Below, piece by piece: positions 24,763-34,540 of a stretch of 36,486 nucleotides of DNA (position 1 is the first letter of the stretch; each line of letters starts with the position of its first letter). The notes below the pieces were generated by a model. That model had not been told where the DNA came from, searched no databases, and saw nothing but the letters and a program-made list of their open reading frames with translations. Origin of the DNA: Pelargonium cotyledonis (Eukaryota; Streptophyta; Magnoliopsida; Geraniales; Geraniaceae); the NCBI GenBank assembly GCA_036897625.1, contig JAYMTA010000163.1, positions 1 to 36,486 of the forward strand, in the 5' to 3' direction. Position numbers and translations under genes: made by a program.

Positions 24763-25466
24763 TAGTGCAACCCCAACTAACTCATCCTTATTTATTCATT
24801 TTAATTTTTTTTTTTTTTTGGGACATTAATATTTTGAGTTTGCATATGATAAGAATAAGATTCAAATAGAATGCCAATGGATCAAGTAATGCTCTTCACT
24901 CCCATGTTTTCAACTAACATTCAACTGCTTATCAGTGTTCATTTCCCAACTCTTCATTCTACATTTTCTCAGCATCAGAACAGCACCTTGAACCATGACC
25001 TGTTGTAGACAAAAAATGTTCTTTGGAGCATACTAGGTGCCCAGATTTGCAACACACATAGCTAAGTCCTACTTAAACCACAAGACTTCGAAATTGAATC
25101 CGAACCCATAAACCCCAGCTCCAAAAAACCAATTCCATTCCTAGGTCAATCAAGATAGTCAATTCCCACCAAATCACAGTTTAAGAAACCCAAAACAAAG
25201 TCATCAAATAATGTGGAAGCAAACACTAATGGAGATAGAAATTGGAGCAAAAATCAATATTGGTTCAACATATAAGAGGCTAGGATCGGTACAGTTTTGG
25301 ATCGGCAAGGCTTTCCGCAGGAGCTGCATACGAGGTTGAGAACGGCCTCGGTGGACTCGGAGAAGTTGGAGTGAGCGGTGAGCTCGGCGTGCTCCTGAGC
25401 TTCCGCCACCGACTTCAGCAGCGCACCACAGTCACCGCACTTGAGCGACACTCCAGCCCCCGCCAT

Positions 25467-25686
25467 TGCTAGGGTTCGGACTAGTTGATTTGATCGGCCG
25501 ATCGCAGGCCCTTTCGGAATTTGGCGATTGCTTTTCTGGTAAGGTCGGGGAAGGTGATGTGGTGAAGAAAGCGAGATAGAATGTGGAAATTACAAAAGAT
25601 CCCCTACTTCTCCTCTAATTTGAGTATGAACCTTTCTCTCTATTTTAATTAACTTTTAGCACACTATTCAAAACCAAATGACTCCT
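25467..25686. promoter_or_regulatory. 5' flank of the UBA/PUB gene
   Basis: This stretch should contain the leader and promoter of the minus-strand UBA/PUB gene. A CCCTAGCAATGGC-like sequence surrounds the start codon on the minus strand. No TATA box stands out. The placement follows only from gene position. Confidence 0.4.
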
Positions 25687-26215
25687 ATGTTACGCTCGCC
25701 CTTGAGACACCGAGTGACGCTCGAGATAACGGGTCCTCGGGGGCAACAAATATAAAACGCAAGTAATGAATGCTACATTCACCCTGAGACACCATATGAC
25801 GCATGATGTCGTGGATCCTTGGGGATATATTAATCGTAATACACTAGAAACAATACATTCACCCTCAAGACATCATTCAACACTAAGCGGCGTGGATCAT
25901 CGGGGAAATAACTACAAAACACATACAATAAATGTTACACTCGCCCCCAAGACACTATTTGACGTCATAGGTTCTCGGGTGTATTAACCGCAAAGCGCAA
26001 ACAAAGAATGTTATGCTCACTCAACCATTCAACGTCACGAGTCCTTAGGGGAAACAACTACACAAAGTTCAAGAAGCAAATGTTGTGCTTGCCTCTAAGA
26101 TATTGTTTGACACTTGAGGAAATCATCAATAGAGCATAAAAAGTGAATGCTACGCTCACCCGTCCCTAAGACATCGCGCGTGGCATTCAATATCGCGGGA
26201 CAACCAAGGCTTTGA
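25687..26215. repeat. decayed minisatellite, about 7 units of 67-83 bp
   Basis: The phrase ATGTTACGCTCGCC or a variant starts units at about 25687, 25770, 25850, 25932, 26008, 26080 and 26147. Each unit also has GAGACACC/AAGACATC and a GTCCTCGGGG-like motif followed by AACTACAAAA. Spacing shortens from 83 to 67 bp along the array. It lies between the divergent UBA/PUB and EF1-alpha genes and has no convincing reading frame. Confidence 0.8.
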
Positions 26216-26414
26216 CTGAGTTTTTTTCAATTGATATCTAAACAAAAATCTTAAATGTTAAGTTGGGTCAATTCACTATACCCAATACTATAGTTGGTTA
26301 AAGGGCGAGTATTTTGCTCCAAGTGCATATATATAAGGTTCTTTCGGCCAAATATATATGGTGGATGAGGTTTGTAAAGAAGTGGGGTATTATACTTGAA
26401 ATGTGGTGGTCTAA

Positions 26415-26963
26415 CCCAAAGTCAAAGTGTTTTGGTGGAAGGTCTTGTCAAACTATATCTTGGTAATAATGGCATTGTTGAAGAGGCGAGTTGACATCGA
26501 GGTATGGTGTTTGATTTGTAGGTCAAGAGCGGAGAGTGTGTTCAACTGTATATCAGGGCGTGAGGAGGCTTTACGAGCGTGGGGTCGAATCGTGTTGGAG
26601 GGGATGGCTAGAGTTCGGTTGATGGGGGCTGGTAGTGGAAAAGAGTTGTTGAGCGGGATTCTATATGCTAGTTAGAGCTTATTGAAGCATATGAACACTT
26701 TGGTTTGGGAAGATAAATGACTATGGGTGGAGGAAGTTGTCTAGTTGGCGGGAAAGGTGATGGGATGATACTTTGTTGTCAGGGTTGTTCATTAGCATAA
26801 GATTGCAAGTGGTTGAGAGTTCAGACAACGTTGGTCGGGGAGGGTGCTGTCTTCGGCAGTTATCAGAGATTGATTGAAATCAACGCAAAATAAATGTCGA
26901 CAAAGCTTGTATTGGAGCATCCAATTATGGAGTTGGGTGGGTCGTCTTTGATAGGACCCAATG
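26415..26963 (+). mobile_element. LINE retrotransposon relic (zf-RVT and RNase H ends)
   Basis: From 26415 the frame reads PKVKVFWWKVL...LLKRRVDIE..CLIC...ESVFNC...ALRAWG, the plan of the zinc-binding region found after the reverse transcriptase of plant LINEs. One His and one Cys expected in the metal site are replaced by Asn and Arg. At 26887-26963 another frame reads KINVDKACIGA...VGWVVFD, which matches the start of the RNase H-like domain of the same elements and ends in TGA. The two parts are separated by stops, and no reverse transcriptase is left. It is a 5'-truncated, decayed copy. Confidence 0.7.
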
Positions 26964-27210
26964 ATTTGATAGTTGATGATTACACTCGTCAATTTATTTT
27001 TTTTTCCTCAGTTGTTAAGCGATCATCAAATTCGGTTGTTTATGCTATCACATGCACAATCTTTCATTCCATGTAGTAAGGTTTGGGATGTCGTTACCTT
27101 CCAGATATTATTTTGATTTTTGTTAGTAAAAATAAAAGAATACTCAGTATTTTATTAAGACGGTCATCAGCATATATTTTTTTTTGAAAACGTTTTGAGC
27201 ATAACCCACG

Positions 27211-27390
27211 GATTGTGGCGCAGTTGGCAACATATGCTGTGTGAGTGAGAAGAGCGTTTGCGTTCGATCCCCACTCAACACAGCCATGGGGAGAGGTCAA
27301 GAGCTTTAACTGGGACTAAATCTCGAATGAGATTAGTCTGCATGTGGTAAAACGGATTAAAAATACCCATGATTAAACACCTAAAAAAAA
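27211..27390 (+). mobile_element. tRNA-derived SINE-like element, copy 1
   Basis: An A-box-like TGGCGCAGTTGG at 27216-27227 and a B-box-like GTTCGATCC at 27262-27270 form an internal pol III promoter. The region shares TCGATCCCCACTCAACACA and GCTGTGTGAGTG with the copy at 34371, so the two belong to one family. The tail is AT-rich. It lies about 160 bp upstream of the EF1-alpha promoter elements. Confidence 0.7.
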
Positions 27391-27553
27391 GTTTGGAGCA
27401 TAAGTTTAATTAAACAAAAATGCAGGGCGTAAAGGAGAAGAAGTATGATAGTACACTGATACTCGAACCTTGGGGTACATTTTCTAGAATATTCCTCGAT
27501 TTTTGCTTGAGGAAGAAGCAAGCAGGACTCGTTCGCCATTTCACCACAAATTT

Positions 27554-27620
27554 AAGGGTAAAAACGTAATATAATAAGTCGGCTACCTGAAACCCTAACA
27601 CTCTCTCGTCCCTTTAAAAA
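27554..27620 (+). promoter_or_regulatory. EF1-alpha promoter: tef box, telo box, TATA-like site
   Basis: AAGGGTAAAAACGTAA at 27554-27569 fits the tef-box consensus described for plant EF1-alpha promoters (ARGGRYA, five bases, GTAA). AAACCCTAA at 27590-27598 is a telo box, the element that works with the tef box in genes for the translation apparatus. CCTTTAAAAACCC at about 27611-27623 is the likely TATA site, which would put the transcript start near 27645. The spacing and order are as expected for this gene class. Confidence 0.75.
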
Positions 27621-27793
27621 CCCACGCAGATGACACTTCAAATCTTCATCACTGCCTCGCTCACTCCACAGCTGCGCCATCCGATTCTTGCGAGCAGAGT
27701 TCATAGGGTTTCGCGTTCCTGTTATTCTTCTTAGCAAGGAACCATCTCTTTGATCCTCTCTATTTCGATTCCTCGATCACATCAGTTTTTCGA

Positions 27794-27857
27794 GTTAGTG
27801 TTCATGTGAATTTTCATTTTCGGAAAAAATGTTAGTGTTCATGTGAATTTTCATTTT
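27794..27857 (+). repeat. perfect 27-bp direct repeat in the EF1-alpha leader
   Basis: A 27-bp sequence beginning GTTAGTGTTCATGTGAATTT occurs at 27794-27820 and 27831-27857, a 37-bp period. It lies at or just inside the probable 5' end of the leader intron. Confidence 0.9.
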
Positions 27858-28050
27858 GCTTTGTAGATCTGTGATGTTGTGAAGAAATTACTCTGTTGTC
27901 GGCTTTTGTTAATTATTTCTTCGGTTGTGAATGTGTATCATGAATATAAAAAATTATAGATAATTATGTTTATTTGATAATCTGATTTTAATATGTTGAT
28001 TTATATGCTATGATTTGTATGTATGTTGATTTGTGTACTCTTATCTTTAT

Positions 28051-28430
28051 ACAGTAGGAAGATTTTGTCTTTTGATTGCATGTCAACCTTGCTTAGATCA
28101 ATTTGTAGAAAACATGATTAACCTTTAATTTTCATTCATTATTTTTTTGTTCTCCATGGTTTGTCATTATTTTACCAATGTTATCTACTGTTAGATGTCT
28201 TTTTTTGTGGTCCTTTCATCTAAGTATTCAATGTTTGTTATATTTGCATACAGTAGGAAGCTTTTGTATTTTGATTGCATGTCAAACTTGCTTTTATCAG
28301 TTTATAGAAAACATGATTTATCTTTAAAATTGATACAATCTTCTGTTTGTTCTCTATGCTGTCATTATTTTACCAATGAATCTACTGTTAAGTGTCTTAT
28401 TTGTTTACCATTCATATTCATCTGTTCAAT
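28051..28430 (+). repeat. 199-bp tandem duplication in the EF1-alpha leader intron
   Basis: Copy 1 begins ACAGTAGGAAGATTTTGTCT at 28051 and copy 2 begins ACAGTAGGAAGCTTTTGTAT at 28250. Both continue with TTTTGATTGCATGTCAA, GAAAACATGATT, TTGTTCTC, GTCATTATTTTACCAATG and TCTACTGTTA in the same order. The copies have diverged by scattered substitutions and small indels, so the duplication is not very recent. A third partial start (AGTAGGATTTTGTTTTATTT) occurs near 28468. Confidence 0.85.
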
Positions 28431-28547
28431 TTGTTTTTCATTGAATACTTGATGTATTTGCTTATTTAGTAGGATTTTGTTTTATTTTCTTGTTGATTTC
28501 TGATTATATGCTTATCCTGTGTGTCTGCTATGAATTTTTCAGCTACT

Positions 28548-30457
28548 ATGGGTAAAGAGAAGATTCACATTAACATTGTGGTCATTGGTCATGTCGACTC
28601 TGGCAAGTCCACCACAACTGGTCATTTGATCTACAAGCTTGGTGGCATAGACAAGCGTGTGATTGAGAGGTTTGAGAAGGAGGCTGCTGAGATGAACAAA
28701 AGGTCATTCAAATATGCGTGGGTTCTTGACAAGCTCAAGGCTGAGCGCGAGCGTGGTATCACCATTGATATTGCCTTGTGGAAATTTGAGACTACCAGGT
28801 ACTACTGCACTGTGATTGATGCTCCTGGGCATCGTGATTTCATTAAGAACATGATCACAGGAACTTCACAAGCTGATTGTGCTGTTCTCATCATTGATTC
28901 CACCACTGGTGGTTTCGAGGCTGGTATCTCCAAGGATGGCCAGACCCGTGAGCATGCTCTCCTTGCTTTCACCCTTGGTGTGAAGCAGATGATTTGCTGC
29001 TGTAACAAGGTAAATTCTTATGTCCTCTTATCTGCTATCACTAGTCTGCCAGCTTCATTGATATTCTATTTCATATCTCATTTTCAATTATTATTTTAAT
29101 GTATTTTTGTATTGTTTGAGTGGTTATCATGTCTGATAGAGGGACACCTTTCATTGTTGGAATGTACTCTTGGTATTATTTGCACATATCATTGTGCTTA
29201 ACATATGAAGGTTGTCAACTTTGTTAGTTTAACCAGCAACTTGAAATTGGAGAGCAAACTGGCATAGTTCTTGCAAAGAACTATTGAGGGTTCAATTCCC
29301 TCTCTCTCCCCTCACGTTATTTTTCTTGATGTCCAAACTCTTTTAGTCTATGTTTTTCAACTATTTCATTGTGTTTTGAAAATACATTATTGGCTTAGTC
29401 ATTTTCAACATTATTTGTGTGATCTTTTTGGTCCAAACATTCCATGGAAATTGCATGTTTCTAAGTGATGTTTTTTTGAATAATTTGTTTGGTTCACTTT
29501 GTATTTTCACATGACAATGTATGAATTTGTTGCTTCTGTCTTGCTTATTTTGTTATGTAATTTTCATCTTTATAGATGGATGCCACAACCCCTAAGTACT
29601 CTAAGGCTAGGTATGACGAAATTGTGAAGGAAGTTTCTTCCTACTTGAAGAAGGTTGGATACAACCCTGACAAAATTGCCTTTGTTCCCATCTCCGGGTT
29701 TGAGGGTGACAACATGATTGAGAGGTCTACCAATCTTGACTGGTACAAGGGTCCAACTCTCCTTGAGGCCCTTGACCAGATCAACGAGCCAAAGAGGCCC
29801 ACAGACAAGCCTCTACGTCTTCCTCTACAGGATGTGTACAAGATTGGTGGTATTGGAACTGTTCCAGTGGGTCGTGTTGAGACTGGTGTCCTCAAGCCTG
29901 GTATGGTTGTTACCTTTGGACCAAGCGGGCTGACCACTGAAGTCAAGTCTGTTGAGATGCACCACGAGGCCCTCCAGGAGGCTCTGCCTGGTGACAATGT
30001 CGGCTTCAACTTGAAGAATTTTCCTGTGAAGGATCTCAATCGTGGTTACGTGGCTTCCAACTCCAAGGATGATCCTGCCAAGGGTGCTGCCAGCTTCACA
30101 TCTCAGGTCATTATCATGAACCACCCTGGCCAGATTGGAAACGGCTATGCCCCTGTCCTTGATTGCCACACTTCCCACATCGCCGTTAAGTTCGGTGAGC
30201 TTCTTACCAAGATTGACAGACGATCTGGTAAGGAACTCGAGAAAGAGCCCAAGTTCCTGAAGAATGGAGATGCAGGAATGGTGAAGATGATTCCGACCAA
30301 GCCCATGGTTGTCGAGACCTTCTCTGAGTACCCACCATTGGGTCGGTTTGCAGTGAGGGACATGCGCCAAACCGTTGCTGTGGGTGTGATCAAGAGTGTG
30401 GACAAGAAGGACCCAACTGGTGCCAAGGTCACCAAGTCTGCTGTCAAGAAGAAGTGA
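28548..30457 (+). CDS. EF1A: translation elongation factor 1-alpha (447 aa)
   Basis: Two coding exons, 28548-29009 and 29576-30457, join in phase 0 to a 447-residue protein, the normal plant length. The cytosolic GTPase brings aminoacyl-tRNA to the ribosomal A site. GTP motifs are complete: GHVDSGKS at 14-21, DAPGH at 91-95 and NKMD at 153-156; the intron falls inside NKMD, after K154. The C-terminus ends in Lys-rich SAVKKK. The ATG at 28548 is 5 bp after the acceptor of a leader intron (AG at 28541-28542), as in other plant EF1-alpha genes; an in-frame ATG at 28521 is inside that intron and is not used. The leader-intron donor could not be fixed. Residues 300-324 differ from the usual plant sequence at several places (L300, F303, P304, N309, G324). 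GC-rich, well-kept codons suggest high expression. Confidence 0.97.
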
Positions 30458-30739
30458 GAAGTTTTTGTTGCAATCTACAGTTTTATTTTCATGCATTGAA
30501 AGATTTATCTCGAGACTTATGATATATGATAGTTAATTTAGATAGTTTTGGTCTTTTAATTTTTTGCTTCTGCTTTTGTGGAGACATTTTATCCAAGGTT
30601 TTATCAATGAGTTTATATTTATGTCCTAAGTTCAATATTTTCCTGGTTTGTTTAAGATAATAACTTGGTATGCATTTCACTACAGCACCTGCATTGAAGC
30701 GACTTGATATGAGTCCTCTTTCATGGGTCCTAGAAAACT
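30458..30739 (+). other. 3' flank of EF1-alpha
   Basis: This stretch should hold the EF1-alpha 3' UTR. It is T-rich, with several AATGA/AATTT motifs that could serve as plant poly(A) signals, but none stands out. No gene is seen. Confidence 0.5.
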
Positions 30740-31242
30740 TTGAAGTATCTTATCAGAACATTTTGAAGTACAAGGACTTGGCCCTCGACCTGATCACATA
30801 TTCAAGGACCCTAGAGTATTGAAGTACGAGCCCTCGAGCTGAATACTTTGAATATTTTAGAACACATATTCATGGACCCTAGAGTATTGAAGTACTCGAG
30901 CTGAATACTTTGAATATTTTAGAACACATATTTAAGGACCCTAGAGTATTGAAGTACGAGCCCCGAGCTGAACACTTATAATATTTCAGAAATCCTAGAG
31001 TACTTTTTTTGGACAAAACAGAAGTTCAGTTTATTCTCTTTAGCTCCAAATCTGATACATAGCAGAAGTACGAGGACTCTAGCCCTCGAGCTGAACACAT
31101 ATTCAAGGACCCTAGAGTACTGAAGTATGAGGACTCAAGCCCTCGAGCTGAACACTTTGAATATTTCAGGGACCTAGAATACTTTTTCCGACAACACAGA
31201 AGTTAAGTTTATTCTCTTTAGCTCTAAAACTGACACAAGCTA
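30740..31242. repeat. complex tandem repeat between EF1-alpha and the RLP gene
   Basis: Short units contain AAGGACCCTAGAGTATTGAA followed by GTACGAGCCCTCGAGCTGAA and CACTTTGAATATTT. GGACCC starts three of them at 30806, 30874 and 30936. A larger unit with ACAGAAGTTCAGTTTATTCT and CTTTAGCTC occurs at about 30995 and 31174, a 179-bp period that includes two of the short units. The last copy may overlap the 3' UTR of the minus-strand RLP gene. Confidence 0.85.
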
Positions 31243-31318
31243 CATCTGCAAGTGCCCATACAAAATCAAAGGTTGTAACATGTATAGAACAATTCATCAA
31301 AACATGATGCTATTTGAA

Positions 31319-34300
31319 TCAACTTCTGCTTCTACTACTGCTCTTCCTTTTAGTATGCAGTTGAATCCTCTGCCCAAATATTTTCACAAACCATTGAGGT
31401 TTTCTTGCCATCGCTGTGTTTCCAACAACAAAACCAATAACCACTCCACTTGCATACCCCATCATTATCACTATCCAATCATATCTGCCTAGGAACTCAA
31501 CTTCCTCACCATCAGCTGGCGGCGGCGGCGGCGGCGGCCACTTCACAGAATCTCCGGCGCATCTTCTGGTCATCAATAGTTCTCCACATAATCCCGGATT
31601 CCCATCAAACGAATCATCTTGAAATGTATCAAACTGCCTCCCACGTGGCACGCACCCCGTGAGATTGTTACTAGAAACATTCAAGAACTCGAGAAAATTG
31701 AGCTGTGCCAGTTGCTGAGGAATCTCTCCGGATAGCTTGTTGCGCGAAAGATCCAAAGATTCAAGCACAGCTAGGCTTGCCAAAGAAGACGGGATGTGAC
31801 CTGTGAGATAGTTGTTGGAGAGGTTGAGCACATTGAGGCCTTGGAGATTGCCAATGGATTCTGGAACATCTCCACTGAAGCTGTTTCTTGAGAAATCAAT
31901 TGCAGCAAACACATTTGGTACTGTTGCATACATCATTTCAATGCCCTTATTTGCAAAAACCATTCCCGCCCGGTAAGGTAAAGGCTGAGTAGATCCTGGT
32001 AAATGAAATCTTTTGGTTGTTTGCAGGTATGTCCAGTGTCTTGGCCTGAATTTTCCCATACCTTTCCAAATGTGAAAGTATGCAGACGGCAAATGACCTG
32101 AAAACCCGTTGTGAGAAAGGTCAATGATCCTCAAATTTGGAAACTCGGACGCAGAACCATTTGAAATTGCACCATAAAATCTGTTTGATCTGAGAATGAG
32201 AAGTTGCAAGGACTCAAGCTGTCCTAGCCAAAATGGAAATGTGTCTTCAATCTGATTCTCTCCAAGATCAAGCTTCCTCAGCATTGCACAATTGGCTAAT
32301 GATCTCGGCATCTTCCCTCGCAATTGGTTTTCGCTCAAATCAATCATCTCCACTTTGCTTCCATAGCTGCATATTTGAGGAATGGAGCCATGGAAGTTGT
32401 TGTTTTGGAGTCTCAGTATGGACAAATTCGCCATGTCGCCCAAACATTGAGGAAGCTTGCCACTCAAGCTATTAAAGGCCAAATCAATGATGGAAAGAGA
32501 GCTCAAATTGCAGATAATTGATGGGATTTTCCCCACAAGTTTGTTACTTGTGACAAAATAGTAGTTGATGGAAGGCGGCGGGATAGGGAGAGATCCTTGC
32601 AACAAGTTGTAGGAAAGATTGAGTAACTGAAGATTCACCCAAGGAAGAACCCGAGGATGTTGATCAAAACCTGTCAACGAGTTGTTAGAAACATCGAGAT
32701 ACAAAAGGGTATCTTTAGTTATATTCCATAACCAGGTTGGGATCAGACCATGTATCTCATTACTTGCAAGGCATAGCCATGACAACTTATGTTGATGCTT
32801 CAAGAAAGTTGGGAACTTGGTTAAGTTGCATGAACTCAAGGATAAAACACTTAGTTTTGGAAGTAGAGCAGAAGATTTAGTACTAATATTGGTCCAATCA
32901 AGAACTGATAATTGGTTATGACCTAAACAAAGTGAGTTCAGGTTTCTCATATCAGAAAACATGTCAATCTTGACTGTTCCACTCAAGTTATTGCCATTGA
33001 AGGAAAGGTATTCTAAATTGACAAGGCTAGAGAACACTGGTTCTCATATGGGACCTTGAAGAGAGTTATGTGAAAGATCTAGAGTCTTCAACTGGCTCAA
33101 ATTCTGAATCCAAATCGGGATGTGACCGGTCATTTGGCAGAAGCCTAAGCTCAAGTAGCTAAGTTTTGTCAAGTTTGCAAGAGAAGATGGGATCTCACTA
33201 TTTACATGTGTGCCTTGAAAGCACAAATGTTGGAGGTTGGTTAGGTGACCAAGCCAAGACAAGTCTCTCACTCTCAAGTTACTGATATATGACAAATCTA
33301 GATCAGAGAGTTTGGTGAGATTGCCAAAAGATGGTGAGATTGTCCCTGACAAATTGCTATTGCTCATGCCTAACACGGTCAAGGAACGAAGGTTTTGGAT
33401 TGAACCCGGAAGCTCACCTGAGAAGCTTGTGCCATCAAGTTTCAAGACCTTGATCTGACTGTGATTTGAAAACTTGGGCAAATGCCCGATCAGCTGTGGA
33501 TTGTATCGAACGCTAAGAAACTGAAGATTCGGGGACAAAAAGACTCGGGATGGGAACTCACCTTGCAAATTACAGCTCTTCAAAAAGAGCAGTGACAATG
33601 AAGATAAGTTGGATAAAGTATTAGGCACCTCAGATGATATGTTAACCCAACTGAGATGGAGTTGCTCAAGATTGGTTACATTTTGAACTAGACTCTCAAA
33701 AGTGAGCTTGTTGAGCTGTAGCAAGCTACTTTCAGATGAATCCACATTTGAAGACAAGTCAAGAACAACCAATTTGGACAACATTGAAACCTCTGATGGG
33801 ATTTGGCCAGAAAAGCTAGACATGGACAGGTTCAGATGGGTGAGATTGGTCGAAAAATGGGCTAATTCTGGTGGAATGTGAGAGAAGTTGAAATTGTTGT
33901 CCGCGAGGCTAAGCCATTGAAGGTTCTTCAGCTGGAAGAGACTGCTGGTGGAGTTGATAGAACCAAAGAGACAACTACTGGTGAGGTCAAGCCCAATTAC
34001 ATGACCATCATCTTCATCGCAAAGGACACCGTCCCACGAGCAACAATCACCTTGGAGCATCCATGAATGGAGCTTGGGATAAGCCAGAGGATGAGAGGAG
34101 GCAAGCTTGTCAATGACAAAGCTTTCCTTGAATTGGAGCAGAGCAGAGCTGTCACCAGCATTACATGGTTTTGGCTGCAAAGGAGGATGAGAAAATGAGT
34201 GACCAAGTACTAATGTACTGAGATGAAGCAATATTGAAACTAGGGGAAGCATGAAATGATCATACAAAGATGAACCCATAATAGCCATTGATGGTGTTTT

Positions 34301-34354
34301 GGTTGAGGAATGAGTGAGGAACAAGCAAGAGAAGGGACAGGACTTTATGGGCAT
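31319..34354 (-). pseudogene. LRR receptor-like protein (RLP) with one in-frame stop
   Basis: One intronless frame of 1011 codons on the minus strand is interrupted only by TGA at 33044-33046 (codon 437). Domains in order: signal peptide (probably from M23 or M26), LRRNT_2 with C64 and the GDCCSWDGVLC motif, about 25-30 extracellular LRRs of the LxxLxLxxNxLxGxIP type with many N-glycosylation sites, an island before the last repeats, a Pro run, an acidic stretch (DGEEVEF), a membrane segment at about 960-978 with GxxxG motifs, and a short basic tail without kinase. RLPs of this type (Cf-9/RLP12-like) sense microbial or developmental signals with SOBIR1 and a BAK1-type kinase. The stop is in an LRR between GPI and EPVF. 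The upstream part alone would be a secreted 436-residue LRR protein without an anchor. No other lesion was seen, so a recent null allele or a sequencing error is possible. Confidence 0.85.
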
Positions 34355-34370
34355 GATTGATTAAGGTTGA

Positions 34371-34540
34371 TTAAGGGTGGCACAGTTGGTTAATCCAGCT
34401 GTGTGAGTGGGAAGAGATCTCAGGATCGATCCCCACTCAACACATCTTTAGTGGTGGTGGTGGTGGTGTAAGAGACCACTTTGGTGCAGTAAGGTGCCAA
34501 AAGTCTTAGGCTAGAGTTAAGAGGCAAAATCTCTTTTCCG
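34371..34540 (+). mobile_element. tRNA-derived SINE-like element, copy 2
   Basis: An A-box-like TGGCACAGTTGG at 34378-34389 and a B-box-like GGATCGATCC at 34423-34432 match the copy at 27211, including TCGATCCCCACTCAACACA. A GGT microsatellite lies at 34451-34468 and a T run near 34532. The element starts about 20 bp upstream of the first ATG of the RLP frame, so it lies in the RLP leader or promoter, antisense to it. The 3' limit is approximate. Confidence 0.7.

Larger units (their letters stand above)
15205..25466 (-). pseudogene. broken gene for a C2H2 / UBA / coiled-coil / PUB-domain protein (12 exons)
   Basis: Minus-strand exons: 25466-25293, 24301-24154, 23205-23110, 22019-21943, 20566-20487, 19309-19249, 18163-18096, 18003-17922, 17334-17251, 17163-17086, 16510-16391, 15405-15205. 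Ignoring the stop gives 422 residues. Domains: two C2H2 fingers (C10, C13, H26, H32; C47, C50, H63, H69), UBA at about 114-155 (GMGFP and TAVNWLVEHEND), a charged Glu/Lys/Arg coiled coil at about 185-265, and a PUB domain from about 317. In the family UBA binds ubiquitin and PUB binds the AAA-ATPase CDC48/p97, so the intact protein would be a proteasome or CDC48 adaptor; databases often call it UBX-domain protein 1-like. Lesions: TGA at 23135-23137 (codon 131) where the family has Arg, and one extra base at about 15249-15250 that removes the usual ending. All splice sites remain usable; three acceptors are AAG. A sequencing error or segregating null allele is possible. Confidence 0.8.

Noticed and set aside
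26427..26675. 82-codon open frame as an independent gene
   Set aside because: Its sequence fits the zf-RVT region of a LINE and it lacks the rest of the element.
27211..27290. Possible tRNA gene
   Set aside because: A and B boxes are present, but no acceptor stem or cloverleaf can be formed, and a related copy with a different middle exists at 34371. A SINE fits better.
28195..28452. 85-codon open frame with Cys-rich protein
   Set aside because: It lies within the EF1-alpha leader intron, over the 199-bp duplication, and shows no domain.
28521..28547. Upstream in-frame ATG for EF1-alpha (adds MSAMNFSAT)
   Set aside because: It lies in the leader intron, before the acceptor at 28542; the conserved start MGKEKIHIN is at 28548.
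29825..30496. Open frame of 223 codons on the minus strand
   Set aside because: It is fully antisense to EF1-alpha exon 2 and comes from that gene's codon bias; it has no recognisable domain.
33878..34206. Short open frames on both strands within the RLP gene
   Set aside because: They are shadows of the LRR coding sequence in other frames.
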